Shown: positions 1-5,494 of the stretch, one piece after another
Layout of the letters: each line of letters opens with the position of its first letter
Position numbering within the stretch: position 1 is the stretch's first letter
Assembly: GCA_052273845.1 (NCBI GenBank)
Contig: DAVZHM010000100.1
Span: forward strand, 1 to 5,494
DNA length: 5,494 bases
From: Fimenecus sp052273845
GTDB taxonomy: Bacteria; Bacillota; Clostridia; Oscillospirales; Acutalibacteraceae
Direction of reading: 5' to 3'
Program-made: the position numbers and the translations under genes
The notes under the pieces: generated by a model
What the model was told of the DNA's origin: nothing
Databases searched by the model: none
What the model saw: only the letters and a program-made list of their open reading frames with translations

Positions 1-966
1 GAAGCCATTATTTTGGACGAAGCGAAAGTCCCGCCTGTGATGGTCGGCGGTGATGTCGGCAGGGTAACGCGCGCCGAACATGCGGTAGAGGATTACATTG
101 CGCATTTGCTTTCGACCACTGATGTGCGTTGCGACGGGTTGAAAATCGCACTCGACTGCGCCAACGGTTCGTCAAGCGTTTCCGCAAAAACCGTGTTCGA
201 GTCTTTGGGCGCGCAGTGCATCGTGATTGCCGATAATCCCGACGGCGTGAACATTAACAAAGATTGCGGCTCTACACATATGGGTGCTTTGCAGAAATGC
301 GTATTGGAAAATAACTGCGATTTGGGTTTTGCCTTTGACGGCGACGCCGACAGAATGTTGGCGGTGGACCATACAGGCAATATTGTGGACGGCGACCGTG
401 CCATTGCATTGTGTGCAAAATATATGCAGAAAAACGGCACGCTCAAAAAAGATACCGCCGTGGTTACGGTGATGAGCAATATGGGCTTTTTCAAGTTCTG
501 CGAAGCGAACAACATTCATTGCGAGCGCACCAAGGTCGGCGACCGTTATGTGCTTGAAAATATGCTTGAAAACGGCTATTCCATCGGCGGCGAGCAGTCA
601 GGGCACATCATTTTCTTGGATTACGCTACCACCGGTGACGGGCAGTTGTCCGCGATACAAGTTTTGAAAGTGCTGAAAAACACCGGCAAGTCCTTAAAGG
701 AATTGGCAGATGAAATGGAAGTCTATCCGCAGGTACTCATTAACGTGCGGGTGTCCAATTACGGCAGAGTGCGTTTTACAAGCGATATGGAAATCAAAAA
801 TGCCATTGCCCGCGCCGAAGAAGAACTCGGCGACAGCGGACGCGTGCTGGTGCGTGTTTCGGGCACAGAACCGCTTGTGCGTGTGATGCTGGAAGGAAAG
901 AACGAAGAAAAAATCCGCGAACTCGGTGAAACCATTGCCGAGGTTGTGCGGGAAAGGTTAGTGTAA
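1..966 (+). CDS. glmM: Phosphoglucosamine mutase GlmM, 5'-truncated by window edge
   Basis: GlmM interconverts glucosamine-6-phosphate and glucosamine-1-phosphate in the cytoplasm, feeding UDP-GlcNAc synthesis for peptidoglycan. The reading frame is open from base 1, so the true start is upstream; the TTG at 13 is internal. The 321 visible residues cover domains 2-4 of the alpha-D-phosphohexomutase fold. Visible motifs, numbered from base 1, are the metal-binding loop DGDADR (113-118), VGDRYV (179-184), the sugar-binding loop GGEQSGH (196-202) and the phosphate-binding loop RVSGTEPLVRV (285-295). GlmM proteins are usually about 445-450 residues, so roughly 125 N-terminal residues are missing, including the catalytic phosphoserine loop. 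VGDRYV and GGEQSGHIIF fit GlmM better than phosphomannomutase or phosphoglucomutase. The stop TAA directly abuts the next start codon, which implies co-transcription. Nothing looks degraded. Confidence 0.95.
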   Translation, partial: EAIILDEAKVPPVMVGGDVGRVTRAEHAVEDYIAHLLSTTDVRCDGLKIALDCANGSSSVSAKTVFESLGAQCIVIADNPDGVNINKDCGSTHMGALQKCVLENNCDLGFAFDGDADRMLAVDHTGNIVDGDRAIALCAKYMQKNGTLKKDTAVVTVMSNMGFFKFCEANNIHCERTKVGDRYVLENMLENGYSIGGEQSGHIIFLDYATTGDGQLSAIQVLKVLKNTGKSLKELADEMEVYPQVLINVRVSNYGRVRFTSDMEIKNAIARAEEELGDSGRVLVRVSGTEPLVRVMLEGKNEEKIRELGETIAEVVRERLV

Positions 967-1830
967 ATGCGTTTTTCATCGGATTGGAAAGATTACGAAC
1001 TGTTGGATTGCTCGTGCGGCGAGCGTTTGGAGCGTTGGGGAAAGGTTACACTCATTCGTCCCGACCCGCAGGTGGTATGGCAAACGCCGAAAACACACCC
1101 GATGTGGAAAAAAGCGGACGCGGTCTACCACCGTTCCAATACGGGCGGCGGGCAGTGGGAAATCCGTAACCGTATTCCCGACCGTTGGGAAATCGGGTAT
1201 CGCGATTTGACTTTCAATGTCAAAACCATGGGCTTTAAGCACACGGGCGTGTTCCCCGAACAGGCGGTGAATTGGGATTATGTTGCCGATTTGATTCACA
1301 ACGCGAACCGCCCTGTAAAAGTGCTCAATCTCTTTGCTTATACGGGCGCGGCAACGGTATCGGCATTGAAAGCGGGCGCCGATGTGGTGCATGTAGACGC
1401 CTCTAAAGGTATGGTGCAATGGGCAAAAGAAAACGCGCTTTCTTCGGGTGTAATTGACTGCCCCGTGCGTTGGATTGTCGATGATTGCATCAAATTTGTG
1501 CAACGCGAAATCCGCCGCGGCAATCGGTACGATATTCTCATTATGGACCCGCCCTCTTACGGCAGAGGTCCCGGCGGTGAAGTTTGGAAACTCGAAAACG
1601 AAGTCTATCATTTCGCGGAACTGTGCCGCGAAGTGCTTTCCGAAAATCCATTGGGCGTGCTTGTTAATTCCTATACCGCGGGACTTTCGCCTGCGGTGAT
1701 GCAATACATCCTGGGCACGCTGATTGTGCCGCAGTACGGCGGTACGGTGAAAAGCGAAGAAATCGGGCTTCCCGTGCGGCAAACGGGGCTGTTGCTTCCC
1801 TGCGGCGCAACCGCGATTTGGAAACGCTGA
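967..1830 (+). CDS. Class I SAM-dependent methyltransferase, RlmI/COG1092-like
   Basis: This 287-residue cytoplasmic protein has a Rossmann-type methyltransferase core. Motif I is LNLFAYTGAATVSALKAGA (120-138), the ribose-binding acidic residue is D144 in VHVDAS, an acidic pair D172-D173 ends the next strand, and motif IV is DPPSYGRGP (194-202). HTGVFPEQAVNW (92-103) resembles the KTGxxxDQR stretch that precedes the core in RlmI-like rRNA methyltransferases. The N-terminal ~100 residues look like a short beta-rich domain, with no room for an RlmI-type PUA domain plus linker. The motif VI region reads VLVNSYTAGLSP (231-242) and lacks the cysteine used by m5C enzymes, so the RlmI reaction itself is unlikely. 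The substrate is unknown. ATG 967 immediately follows the glmM stop, with GGAAAGG at 951-957 as ribosome binding site. Membership of the methyltransferase superfamily is secure; an RNA substrate is inferred from family resemblance. Confidence 0.88.
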   Translation: MRFSSDWKDYELLDCSCGERLERWGKVTLIRPDPQVVWQTPKTHPMWKKADAVYHRSNTGGGQWEIRNRIPDRWEIGYRDLTFNVKTMGFKHTGVFPEQAVNWDYVADLIHNANRPVKVLNLFAYTGAATVSALKAGADVVHVDASKGMVQWAKENALSSGVIDCPVRWIVDDCIKFVQREIRRGNRYDILIMDPPSYGRGPGGEVWKLENEVYHFAELCREVLSENPLGVLVNSYTAGLSPAVMQYILGTLIVPQYGGTVKSEEIGLPVRQTGLLLPCGATAIWKR

Positions 1831-1855
1831 ATACATAACCTGAAGGAATAAATCC

Positions 1856-2713
1856 ATGGCAGAAAATATCATTGAATTTCAGAATGTCTGCTTTCGTTAC
1901 GAAGCGGGCGAAGGGGAGGCACAACTCCCGCTTTGCGTAGATAACGTAAATTTGCAAATCCAAAAAGGCGATTTTGTTGCCGTTTTGGGGCACAACGGGT
2001 CGGGTAAATCCACCCTCGCCAAACTTTCCAATTCCATTTTGATTCCCGAAAGCGGCAGGGTGCTCGTGAACGGGATGGATACCGCTGACGAGGCGCTTTC
2101 CTATGATATTCGCAGTACCGTCGGCGTGGTGTTCCAAAATCCCGACAATCAAATTGTCGCTTCTATTGTGGAAGAAGACGTGGCTTTCGGCCCCGAAAAC
2201 CTCGGTGTCCCGGCGGAAGAAATCCGCCGCCGTGTAGACGATGCACTCAAAGCAGTCGGTATGTACGAGTACCGCAATCACGAACCGCACAAACTGTCCG
2301 GCGGGCAAAAACAGCGCGTCGCCATTGCGGGTATGATTGCCATGTTGCCCGAATGTATTGTGCTCGACGAGCCGACGGCAATGCTCGACCCCAAGGGCAG
2401 AAAAGAAGTTATGGAAACCATACGCAAATTAAACCGCGAACGCGGGATTACGATTGTGTTTATCACGCATTTTATGGAAGAAGCGGTGCAGGCGGATCGC
2501 GTAGTGGTAATGGATAACGCAAAAATCCGATTGGACGGCACGCCGAAAGAAGTGTTCCGCCAAGCGTCACTTTTGAAAGAAATCGGGTTAGATGTGCCGA
2601 AAGCGGCAACCCTCGCGGAAGAGTTGCGCAAAGCGGGCGTCGCGTTGCCGCCGGATATTTTAACCGCTACCGAATTTTCCAATGCCATTTTGAATTTACT
2701 CGGAGAGAAATAA
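1856..2713 (+). CDS. ecfA1: ECF transporter ATPase EcfA1 (CbiO-type)
   Basis: This is one of the two cytoplasmic ATPases of the energy-coupling factor module, which powers uptake of vitamins or metal ions captured by separate S components. The 285-residue protein has Walker A GHNGSGKST (45-53), Q-loop FQNPDNQI (93-100), signature LSGGQKQR (147-154), Walker B ending in VLDEPTAMLDP with catalytic Glu172, and switch His205 in ITHFMEEA. TAMLDP and ITHFMEEA are typical of EcfA1 as opposed to EcfA2. The ~70 residues after the ATPase core match the C-terminal extension of EcfA proteins that forms the dimer interface. AAGGA at 1843-1847 lies 8 bases before ATG 1856. The 25-base gap to the methyltransferase gene holds no visible promoter or terminator, and ecfA2 begins 2 bases after this stop. 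Confidence 0.95.
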   Translation: MAENIIEFQNVCFRYEAGEGEAQLPLCVDNVNLQIQKGDFVAVLGHNGSGKSTLAKLSNSILIPESGRVLVNGMDTADEALSYDIRSTVGVVFQNPDNQIVASIVEEDVAFGPENLGVPAEEIRRRVDDALKAVGMYEYRNHEPHKLSGGQKQRVAIAGMIAMLPECIVLDEPTAMLDPKGRKEVMETIRKLNRERGITIVFITHFMEEAVQADRVVVMDNAKIRLDGTPKEVFRQASLLKEIGLDVPKAATLAEELRKAGVALPPDILTATEFSNAILNLLGEK

Positions 2714-2715
2714 CC

Positions 2716-3585
2716 ATGCCGATTTTGGAAACGCAAAATATATCTTATATTTACGGTGAAGGCACACCGTTTCGCATCACCGCGATAGAAGATGTCAATA
2801 TCTCTGTTGAAAAAGGCGAGTTCGTCGGCATCATCGGGCACACGGGTTCGGGCAAAAGCACTTTGGTGCAGCATTTGAACGGACTTTTGAAACCCACTTC
2901 GGGCAAAATCCTTTTAAACGGCGAGGATATTCACGCCTCAAAAGAGAAAACCCGCGCCGCCCGCTTTAAGGTCGGACTTTGCTTTCAGTACCCCGAATAC
3001 CAACTGTTTGAAAGCACAGTATATAAAGACATTGCGTTCGGGCCGAAAAATATGGGGCTTTCCGAGGCGCAAGTGAAAGAAGCGGTTACGCGTGCCGCAG
3101 AATTTGTCGGCATTCGTCCCGAATGGATGGAAAAATCCCCGTTTGATTTGTCGGGCGGCGAAAAACGCCGCGTGGCGATTGCGGGCGTGATGGCAATGGA
3201 GCCGGAAATCTTAATTTTGGACGAGCCCACCGCGGGGTTAGACCCGCGCGGCAGAGACCGTATTGCCGATATGATTGAAAATTACCGCTTGACCACAGGC
3301 AAAACGGTAATGATTGTGTCGCACAGTATGGACGATGTTGCCAAAAGCGCCACCAAGGTCATTGTTATGGACCACGGGCATACTGCGCTTATCGGTACGG
3401 TCGGCGAAGTATTTCGGCAGGTGGACAAGCTCCTGTCTATCGGGCTTGACGCGCCGCAGATTACGCGTATTTTCCTGCATTTGAAAGAGCAAGGCCTTCC
3501 TGTGCGCACCGATATTTATACCGTAGAGGAAGCCAAACGCGAACTTCTGCATCTTATACGCGAACGGGGGTGTGCGCAATGCTGA
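2716..3585 (+). CDS. ecfA2: ECF transporter ATPase EcfA2 (CbiO-type)
   Basis: This is the second ATPase of the ECF module, expected to pair with EcfA1 and dock on EcfT. The 289-residue protein shows Walker A GHTGSGKST (41-49), Q-loop FQYPEYQLFE (90-99), signature LSGGEKRR (145-152), Walker B ILILDEPTAGLDP (165-177) with catalytic Glu170, and switch His203 in VSHSMDD. FQYPEYQLFE, LSGGEKRR and TAGLDP are the usual EcfA2 versions of these motifs, and all catalytic residues are intact, so both ATP sites of the heterodimer should be able to hydrolyse. GGAGAG at 2702-2707, inside the end of ecfA1, serves ATG 2716. The last 7 bases overlap the start of ecfT, consistent with translational coupling. 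Confidence 0.95.
   Translation: MPILETQNISYIYGEGTPFRITAIEDVNISVEKGEFVGIIGHTGSGKSTLVQHLNGLLKPTSGKILLNGEDIHASKEKTRAARFKVGLCFQYPEYQLFESTVYKDIAFGPKNMGLSEAQVKEAVTRAAEFVGIRPEWMEKSPFDLSGGEKRRVAIAGVMAMEPEILILDEPTAGLDPRGRDRIADMIENYRLTTGKTVMIVSHSMDDVAKSATKVIVMDHGHTALIGTVGEVFRQVDKLLSIGLDAPQITRIFLHLKEQGLPVRTDIYTVEEAKRELLHLIRERGCAQC
3566..3572 (+). promoter_or_regulatory. Ribosome binding site that fixes the ecfT start
   Basis: GGGGGTG pairs with the 16S 3' end across seven positions, allowing one G-U wobble relative to GGAGGTG, and sits 6 bases before ATG 3579. It lies inside the last codons of ecfA2 and includes the first base(s) of the competing GTG at 3570, which rules that GTG out as the main start. 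Confidence 0.7.
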
Positions 3586-4394
3586 AAGACATTACCATTG
3601 GGCAGTATTTCCCCGGGAAATCCGTTATCCATAGATTAGACCCGCGCGCGAAATTGGTTTTGACCTTTTTCTACATTTTGCTTGTCTTTTTCTGCAAGAA
3701 TTTCGCGGCTTTGGGCATTATTGTCGGTTATTTGGTGTTGGCGGTATTGCTGTCTGGAATTTCTTTAAAAATGATTGCCAAAAGTTTAAAACCGATTGTC
3801 ATTATTGTGCTCATCACCTCGGTTTTGCAGTTGTTTTACAACAAAGACGGCACGTTGCTGTTGGAACTCGGCAAATGGCAACTGACCTCGGGCGGCGTGT
3901 TTATGGCGATTTTCACCACCGTGCGCATCATCGCTTTGGTGACGGCAAGCTCCCTTTTGACTTATACAACCTCGCCGACACTTTTGACCGATGCGATTGA
4001 GCGCTTGTTTTCTCCGCTGAAAGCCGTGAAAATCAACGTCCACTCCATCGCGATGATGATGACGATTGCTTTGCGATTTATTCCGACGCTGATTGATGAA
4101 GTGGATAAAATTATGTCCGCGCAAAAAGCGCGCGGTGCCGATTTGGATACGGGAAATCTCATTCAGCGAGGCAAAGCGTTGGTGCCCGTGTTTATTCCTT
4201 TGTTTATCAACGCCTTTACCCGTGCTTACGATTTGGCGTTTGCCATGGAGTGCCGCTGTTATCGCGGCGGAGAGGGGCGTACCCGTCTGCGCGTTATGAA
4301 ATTGCAAATGCGCGACTATATAAGTTTTCTGTTTACCGCAATTTGTATTGCGGGCGTATTCGTGACCAATTTTTTTTTACCGGCGGTAATTTGA
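3579..4394 (+). CDS. ecfT: ECF transporter transmembrane coupling protein EcfT
   Basis: EcfT is the membrane scaffold that links the EcfA1-EcfA2 ATPases to interchangeable S components. The 271-residue product begins MLKDITIGQYFPGKSVIHRL, with DPRAKL following, which is the characteristic EcfT N-terminus. Hydrophobic stretches lie near residues 26-38, 42-60, 72-86, 107-126 and 248-269. The cytoplasmic coupling region (about 140-240) contains the first Ala-Arg-Gly motif in AQKARGADLD (ARG at 184-186). The second motif position reads AMECRCYRGGEGRT, with Cys-Arg-Cys (225-227) where many homologues have Ala-Arg-Gly. ATG 3579 is preferred over the in-frame GTG at 3570 because the ribosome binding site at 3566-3572 covers that GTG. 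The gene overlaps ecfA2 by 7 bases, and its TGA touches the truA ATG in the same frame. A run of nine T (4370-4378) lies near the 3' end. Confidence 0.93.
   Translation: MLKDITIGQYFPGKSVIHRLDPRAKLVLTFFYILLVFFCKNFAALGIIVGYLVLAVLLSGISLKMIAKSLKPIVIIVLITSVLQLFYNKDGTLLLELGKWQLTSGGVFMAIFTTVRIIALVTASSLLTYTTSPTLLTDAIERLFSPLKAVKINVHSIAMMMTIALRFIPTLIDEVDKIMSAQKARGADLDTGNLIQRGKALVPVFIPLFINAFTRAYDLAFAMECRCYRGGEGRTRLRVMKLQMRDYISFLFTAICIAGVFVTNFFLPAVI
4382..4387 (+). promoter_or_regulatory. Probable ribosome binding site of truA
   Basis: GGCGGT differs by one base from GGAGGT and sits 7 bases before ATG 4395, inside the final codons of ecfT. It is the only Shine-Dalgarno-like sequence in range. Because the ecfT stop abuts the truA start, re-initiation by ribosomes finishing ecfT could also contribute (inference). 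Confidence 0.5.
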
Positions 4395-5135
4395 ATGAAA
4401 AACTATTTGTTGACTTTAACTTTCAACGGCTCCGCCTACCACGGTTGGCAGGTGCAGGAAAATGCCGTCACCGTGCAAAGCACTTTGCAGGATGCACTCG
4501 AACGCATTTTGGGCGTGCGGGAAAATATCATCGGTTGCAGCCGCACGGATGCAGGCGTGCATGCCGATATGTTTTGCTGTAATATGCGCACCGATTCGGT
4601 GTTGCCGCCCCAAAAACTGCAAACGGCGCTCAATGCCGTTCTCCCACGCGATATAGCGGTTTTGGAGTGCGGCGAAGTGCCCTACGATTTCCACGCGCGC
4701 TATGATTGCACGGGCAAACAGTATCGGTATTTGATTTTAAACCGACCTGTGCGCGACCCGTTTTACGAAAACCGCGCCTACCACTACCCGTGGCATATCC
4801 ACGCGGAAATGCTGGATGCGCAGGCAAAGCAGTTTTTGGGTTTGCATGATTTTTCGGCGTTTTGTGCGTCCAAAAGTTCCGTAGAGGATAAAGTGCGGGA
4901 AATCCGCCGTGCCGATGTGCGGCGCAACGGCGATTTCGTGGAAATATTGGTCGAGGGGGACGGTTTTCTTTACAATATGGTGCGTATTATGGTCGGTACG
5001 CTGTTGGAAATAAACAGCGGCAAACTGCAAAGAGACTCCATTCCCGCCATTTTGGAAAGTCAAAACCGTATGCATGCAGGCGTAACCGCGCCGGCGCACG
5101 GGCTGTATTTACACAAGGTATATTATAACGGATGA
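4395..5135 (+). CDS. truA: tRNA pseudouridine(38-40) synthase TruA
   Basis: TruA converts uridines 38, 39 and 40 in the anticodon stem-loop of tRNAs to pseudouridine in the cytoplasm. The 246-residue product is of normal family length. It carries the catalytic motif GCSRTDAGVHA with nucleophile Asp52 and Arg50, the FHARYDCTGKQYRY segment (99-112) with the likely active-site Tyr110, HDFSAFC (151-157), FLYNMVRIMVG (191-201) and the closing APAHGLYL motif (232-239). The start at ATG 4395 gives the usual N-terminus MKNYLLTLTFNGSAYHGWQ. The gene directly follows ecfT with no spacer, the common Bacillota arrangement, so it is very probably expressed with the ecf genes despite the unrelated function. 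All expected motifs are present. Confidence 0.97.
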   Translation: MKNYLLTLTFNGSAYHGWQVQENAVTVQSTLQDALERILGVRENIIGCSRTDAGVHADMFCCNMRTDSVLPPQKLQTALNAVLPRDIAVLECGEVPYDFHARYDCTGKQYRYLILNRPVRDPFYENRAYHYPWHIHAEMLDAQAKQFLGLHDFSAFCASKSSVEDKVREIRRADVRRNGDFVEILVEGDGFLYNMVRIMVGTLLEINSGKLQRDSIPAILESQNRMHAGVTAPAHGLYLHKVYYNG

Positions 5136-5138
5136 AAC

Positions 5139-5148
5139 GGGGGAAAGG
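5139..5148 (+). promoter_or_regulatory. Ribosome binding site of the terminal membrane-protein gene
   Basis: The purine-rich run GGGGGAAAGG occupies most of the 15-base gap after truA. Its GGGGG part ends 7 bases before ATG 5151, an ordinary spacing, while the AAAGG part is only 2 bases away. It supports ATG 5151 as the true start. Confidence 0.6.
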
Positions 5149-5150
5149 AT

Positions 5151-5494
5151 ATGGCACAAAAAACTTCTCCGCAAAAAACAAAAGCACCTGCCGGAGGTAC
5201 TGCGCATCGTAAAAAACGAAAAACCAAAGTACAGACGGGGCTTTTGACAATATTAAAAGCCGTTTGTGTGATTGCCGTATTGCTGATTTTGTTGGTGATT
5301 GCGGCATATCGTTTCGGGAATATCACCTTTTCCAGCGTTGGCGATTATGTGGGCGCGCTGATAACCGATACCAAAAGCGGCGACGGCTATCCGTATTTGT
5401 TTGAAAACACCGGCGTAAAATCCGTTGTTCCCATCGGCTCGGATTTGTATGTGGTCGGCGAGGATGCGACTTTTGTGCTTGACCATACCGCCCG
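5151..5494 (+). CDS. Membrane-anchored protein of unknown function, 3'-truncated; possibly DUF5711 family
   Basis: The frame is open from ATG 5151 to the window end, giving 114 complete residues and no stop. Residues 1-29 are strongly basic (KKRKTK around 21-26) with Gln, Thr and Ala. Residues 31-53 form one hydrophobic helix (LLTILKAVCVIAVLLILLVI within it). By the positive-inside rule this is a signal anchor, with the remainder outside the cell. The outer part begins with NITFSSVGDYVGALITD, then GDGYPYLFENTG and alternating hydrophobic stretches such as SDLYVVGEDATFVLDHT, which look like beta strands of a repeat or propeller domain. This layout recalls the DUF5711 proteins of Clostridia; that assignment is from memory of the family and is uncertain. 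It has a good ribosome binding site 15 bases or less after truA and is probably in the same operon. No enzyme motif is visible and I cannot assign a function. Confidence 0.8.
   Translation, partial: MAQKTSPQKTKAPAGGTAHRKKRKTKVQTGLLTILKAVCVIAVLLILLVIAAYRFGNITFSSVGDYVGALITDTKSGDGYPYLFENTGVKSVVPIGSDLYVVGEDATFVLDHTA

Noticed and set aside
1831..1855. A promoter or riboswitch before ecfA1
   Set aside because: The gap is only 25 bases and contains little beyond the ribosome binding site, which is too short for a riboswitch; no -35/-10 pair is evident.
976..1872. A long open frame on the - strand (298 codons) opposite the methyltransferase gene
   Set aside because: The + strand carries clear methyltransferase motifs and a ribosome binding site. 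The - strand product is rich in His, Arg and Phe, has no recognisable motif, and is what codon bias on the sense strand would leave open.
1664..2308. A 214-codon - strand frame spanning the methyltransferase-ecfA1 junction
   Set aside because: It overlaps two well-supported genes, including the EcfA1 Walker A and Q-loop regions, and shows no domain or membrane signature of its own.
3786..4307. A 173-codon - strand frame opposite ecfT
   Set aside because: The product is His-, Gln- and Arg-rich with no motif, and the + strand encodes an EcfT with conserved sequence throughout.
4340..4378. The nine-T run as an intrinsic terminator between ecfT and truA
   Set aside because: No GC-rich stem precedes it; only a weak ATTG/CAAT pairing is possible, and the run is inside ecfT coding sequence.
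3570..4394. GTG 3570 as the start of ecfT
   Set aside because: It would add only Met-Cys-Ala, lies within the Shine-Dalgarno sequence, and gives a less typical N-terminus than MLKDITIGQY from ATG 3579.

Overview
The window suggests a member of the Bacillota, most likely class Clostridia (Oscillospirales/Ruminococcaceae-like). It has mid-range GC content by eye. It carries the gene order ecfA1-ecfA2-ecfT-truA, which is a Bacillota hallmark, and closes with a lysine-rich signal-anchor protein resembling a family common in gut Clostridia. The organism call is inference from gene content; no rRNA or species marker is present.

All coding is on the + strand and tightly packed. Positions 1-966 hold the 3' part of a phosphoglucosamine mutase gene (glmM), whose 5' end lies outside the window. 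It abuts a class I SAM-dependent methyltransferase related to the RlmI/COG1092 group (967-1830). After 25 bases come the two ATPase genes of an energy-coupling factor (ECF) vitamin transporter, ecfA1 (1856-2713) and ecfA2 (2716-3585). The transmembrane coupling gene ecfT (3579-4394) overlaps ecfA2 by 7 bases. truA, for tRNA pseudouridine synthase A, starts directly after the ecfT stop (4395-5135). A membrane-anchored protein of unknown function begins at 5151 and runs off the 3' end.

No gap between genes exceeds 25 bases, and I see no terminator, internal promoter, RNA gene, mobile element or CRISPR array. The simplest reading is one polycistronic unit, or part of one, with promoter and terminator outside the window. 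The three ecf genes make the shared energizing module of a group II ECF transporter; its substrate-binding S components must be encoded elsewhere. glmM supplies glucosamine-1-phosphate for cell-wall precursors. truA and possibly the methyltransferase act on RNA.

This is mostly a core-genome region, and I found no convincing undescribed system. The points most worth a second look are the methyltransferase, which keeps the RlmI-like SAM core but lacks the m5C-type cysteine and a PUA domain; the ecf-truA block without its usual ribosomal-protein neighbours; the altered second coupling motif of EcfT; and the truncated membrane protein at the end.
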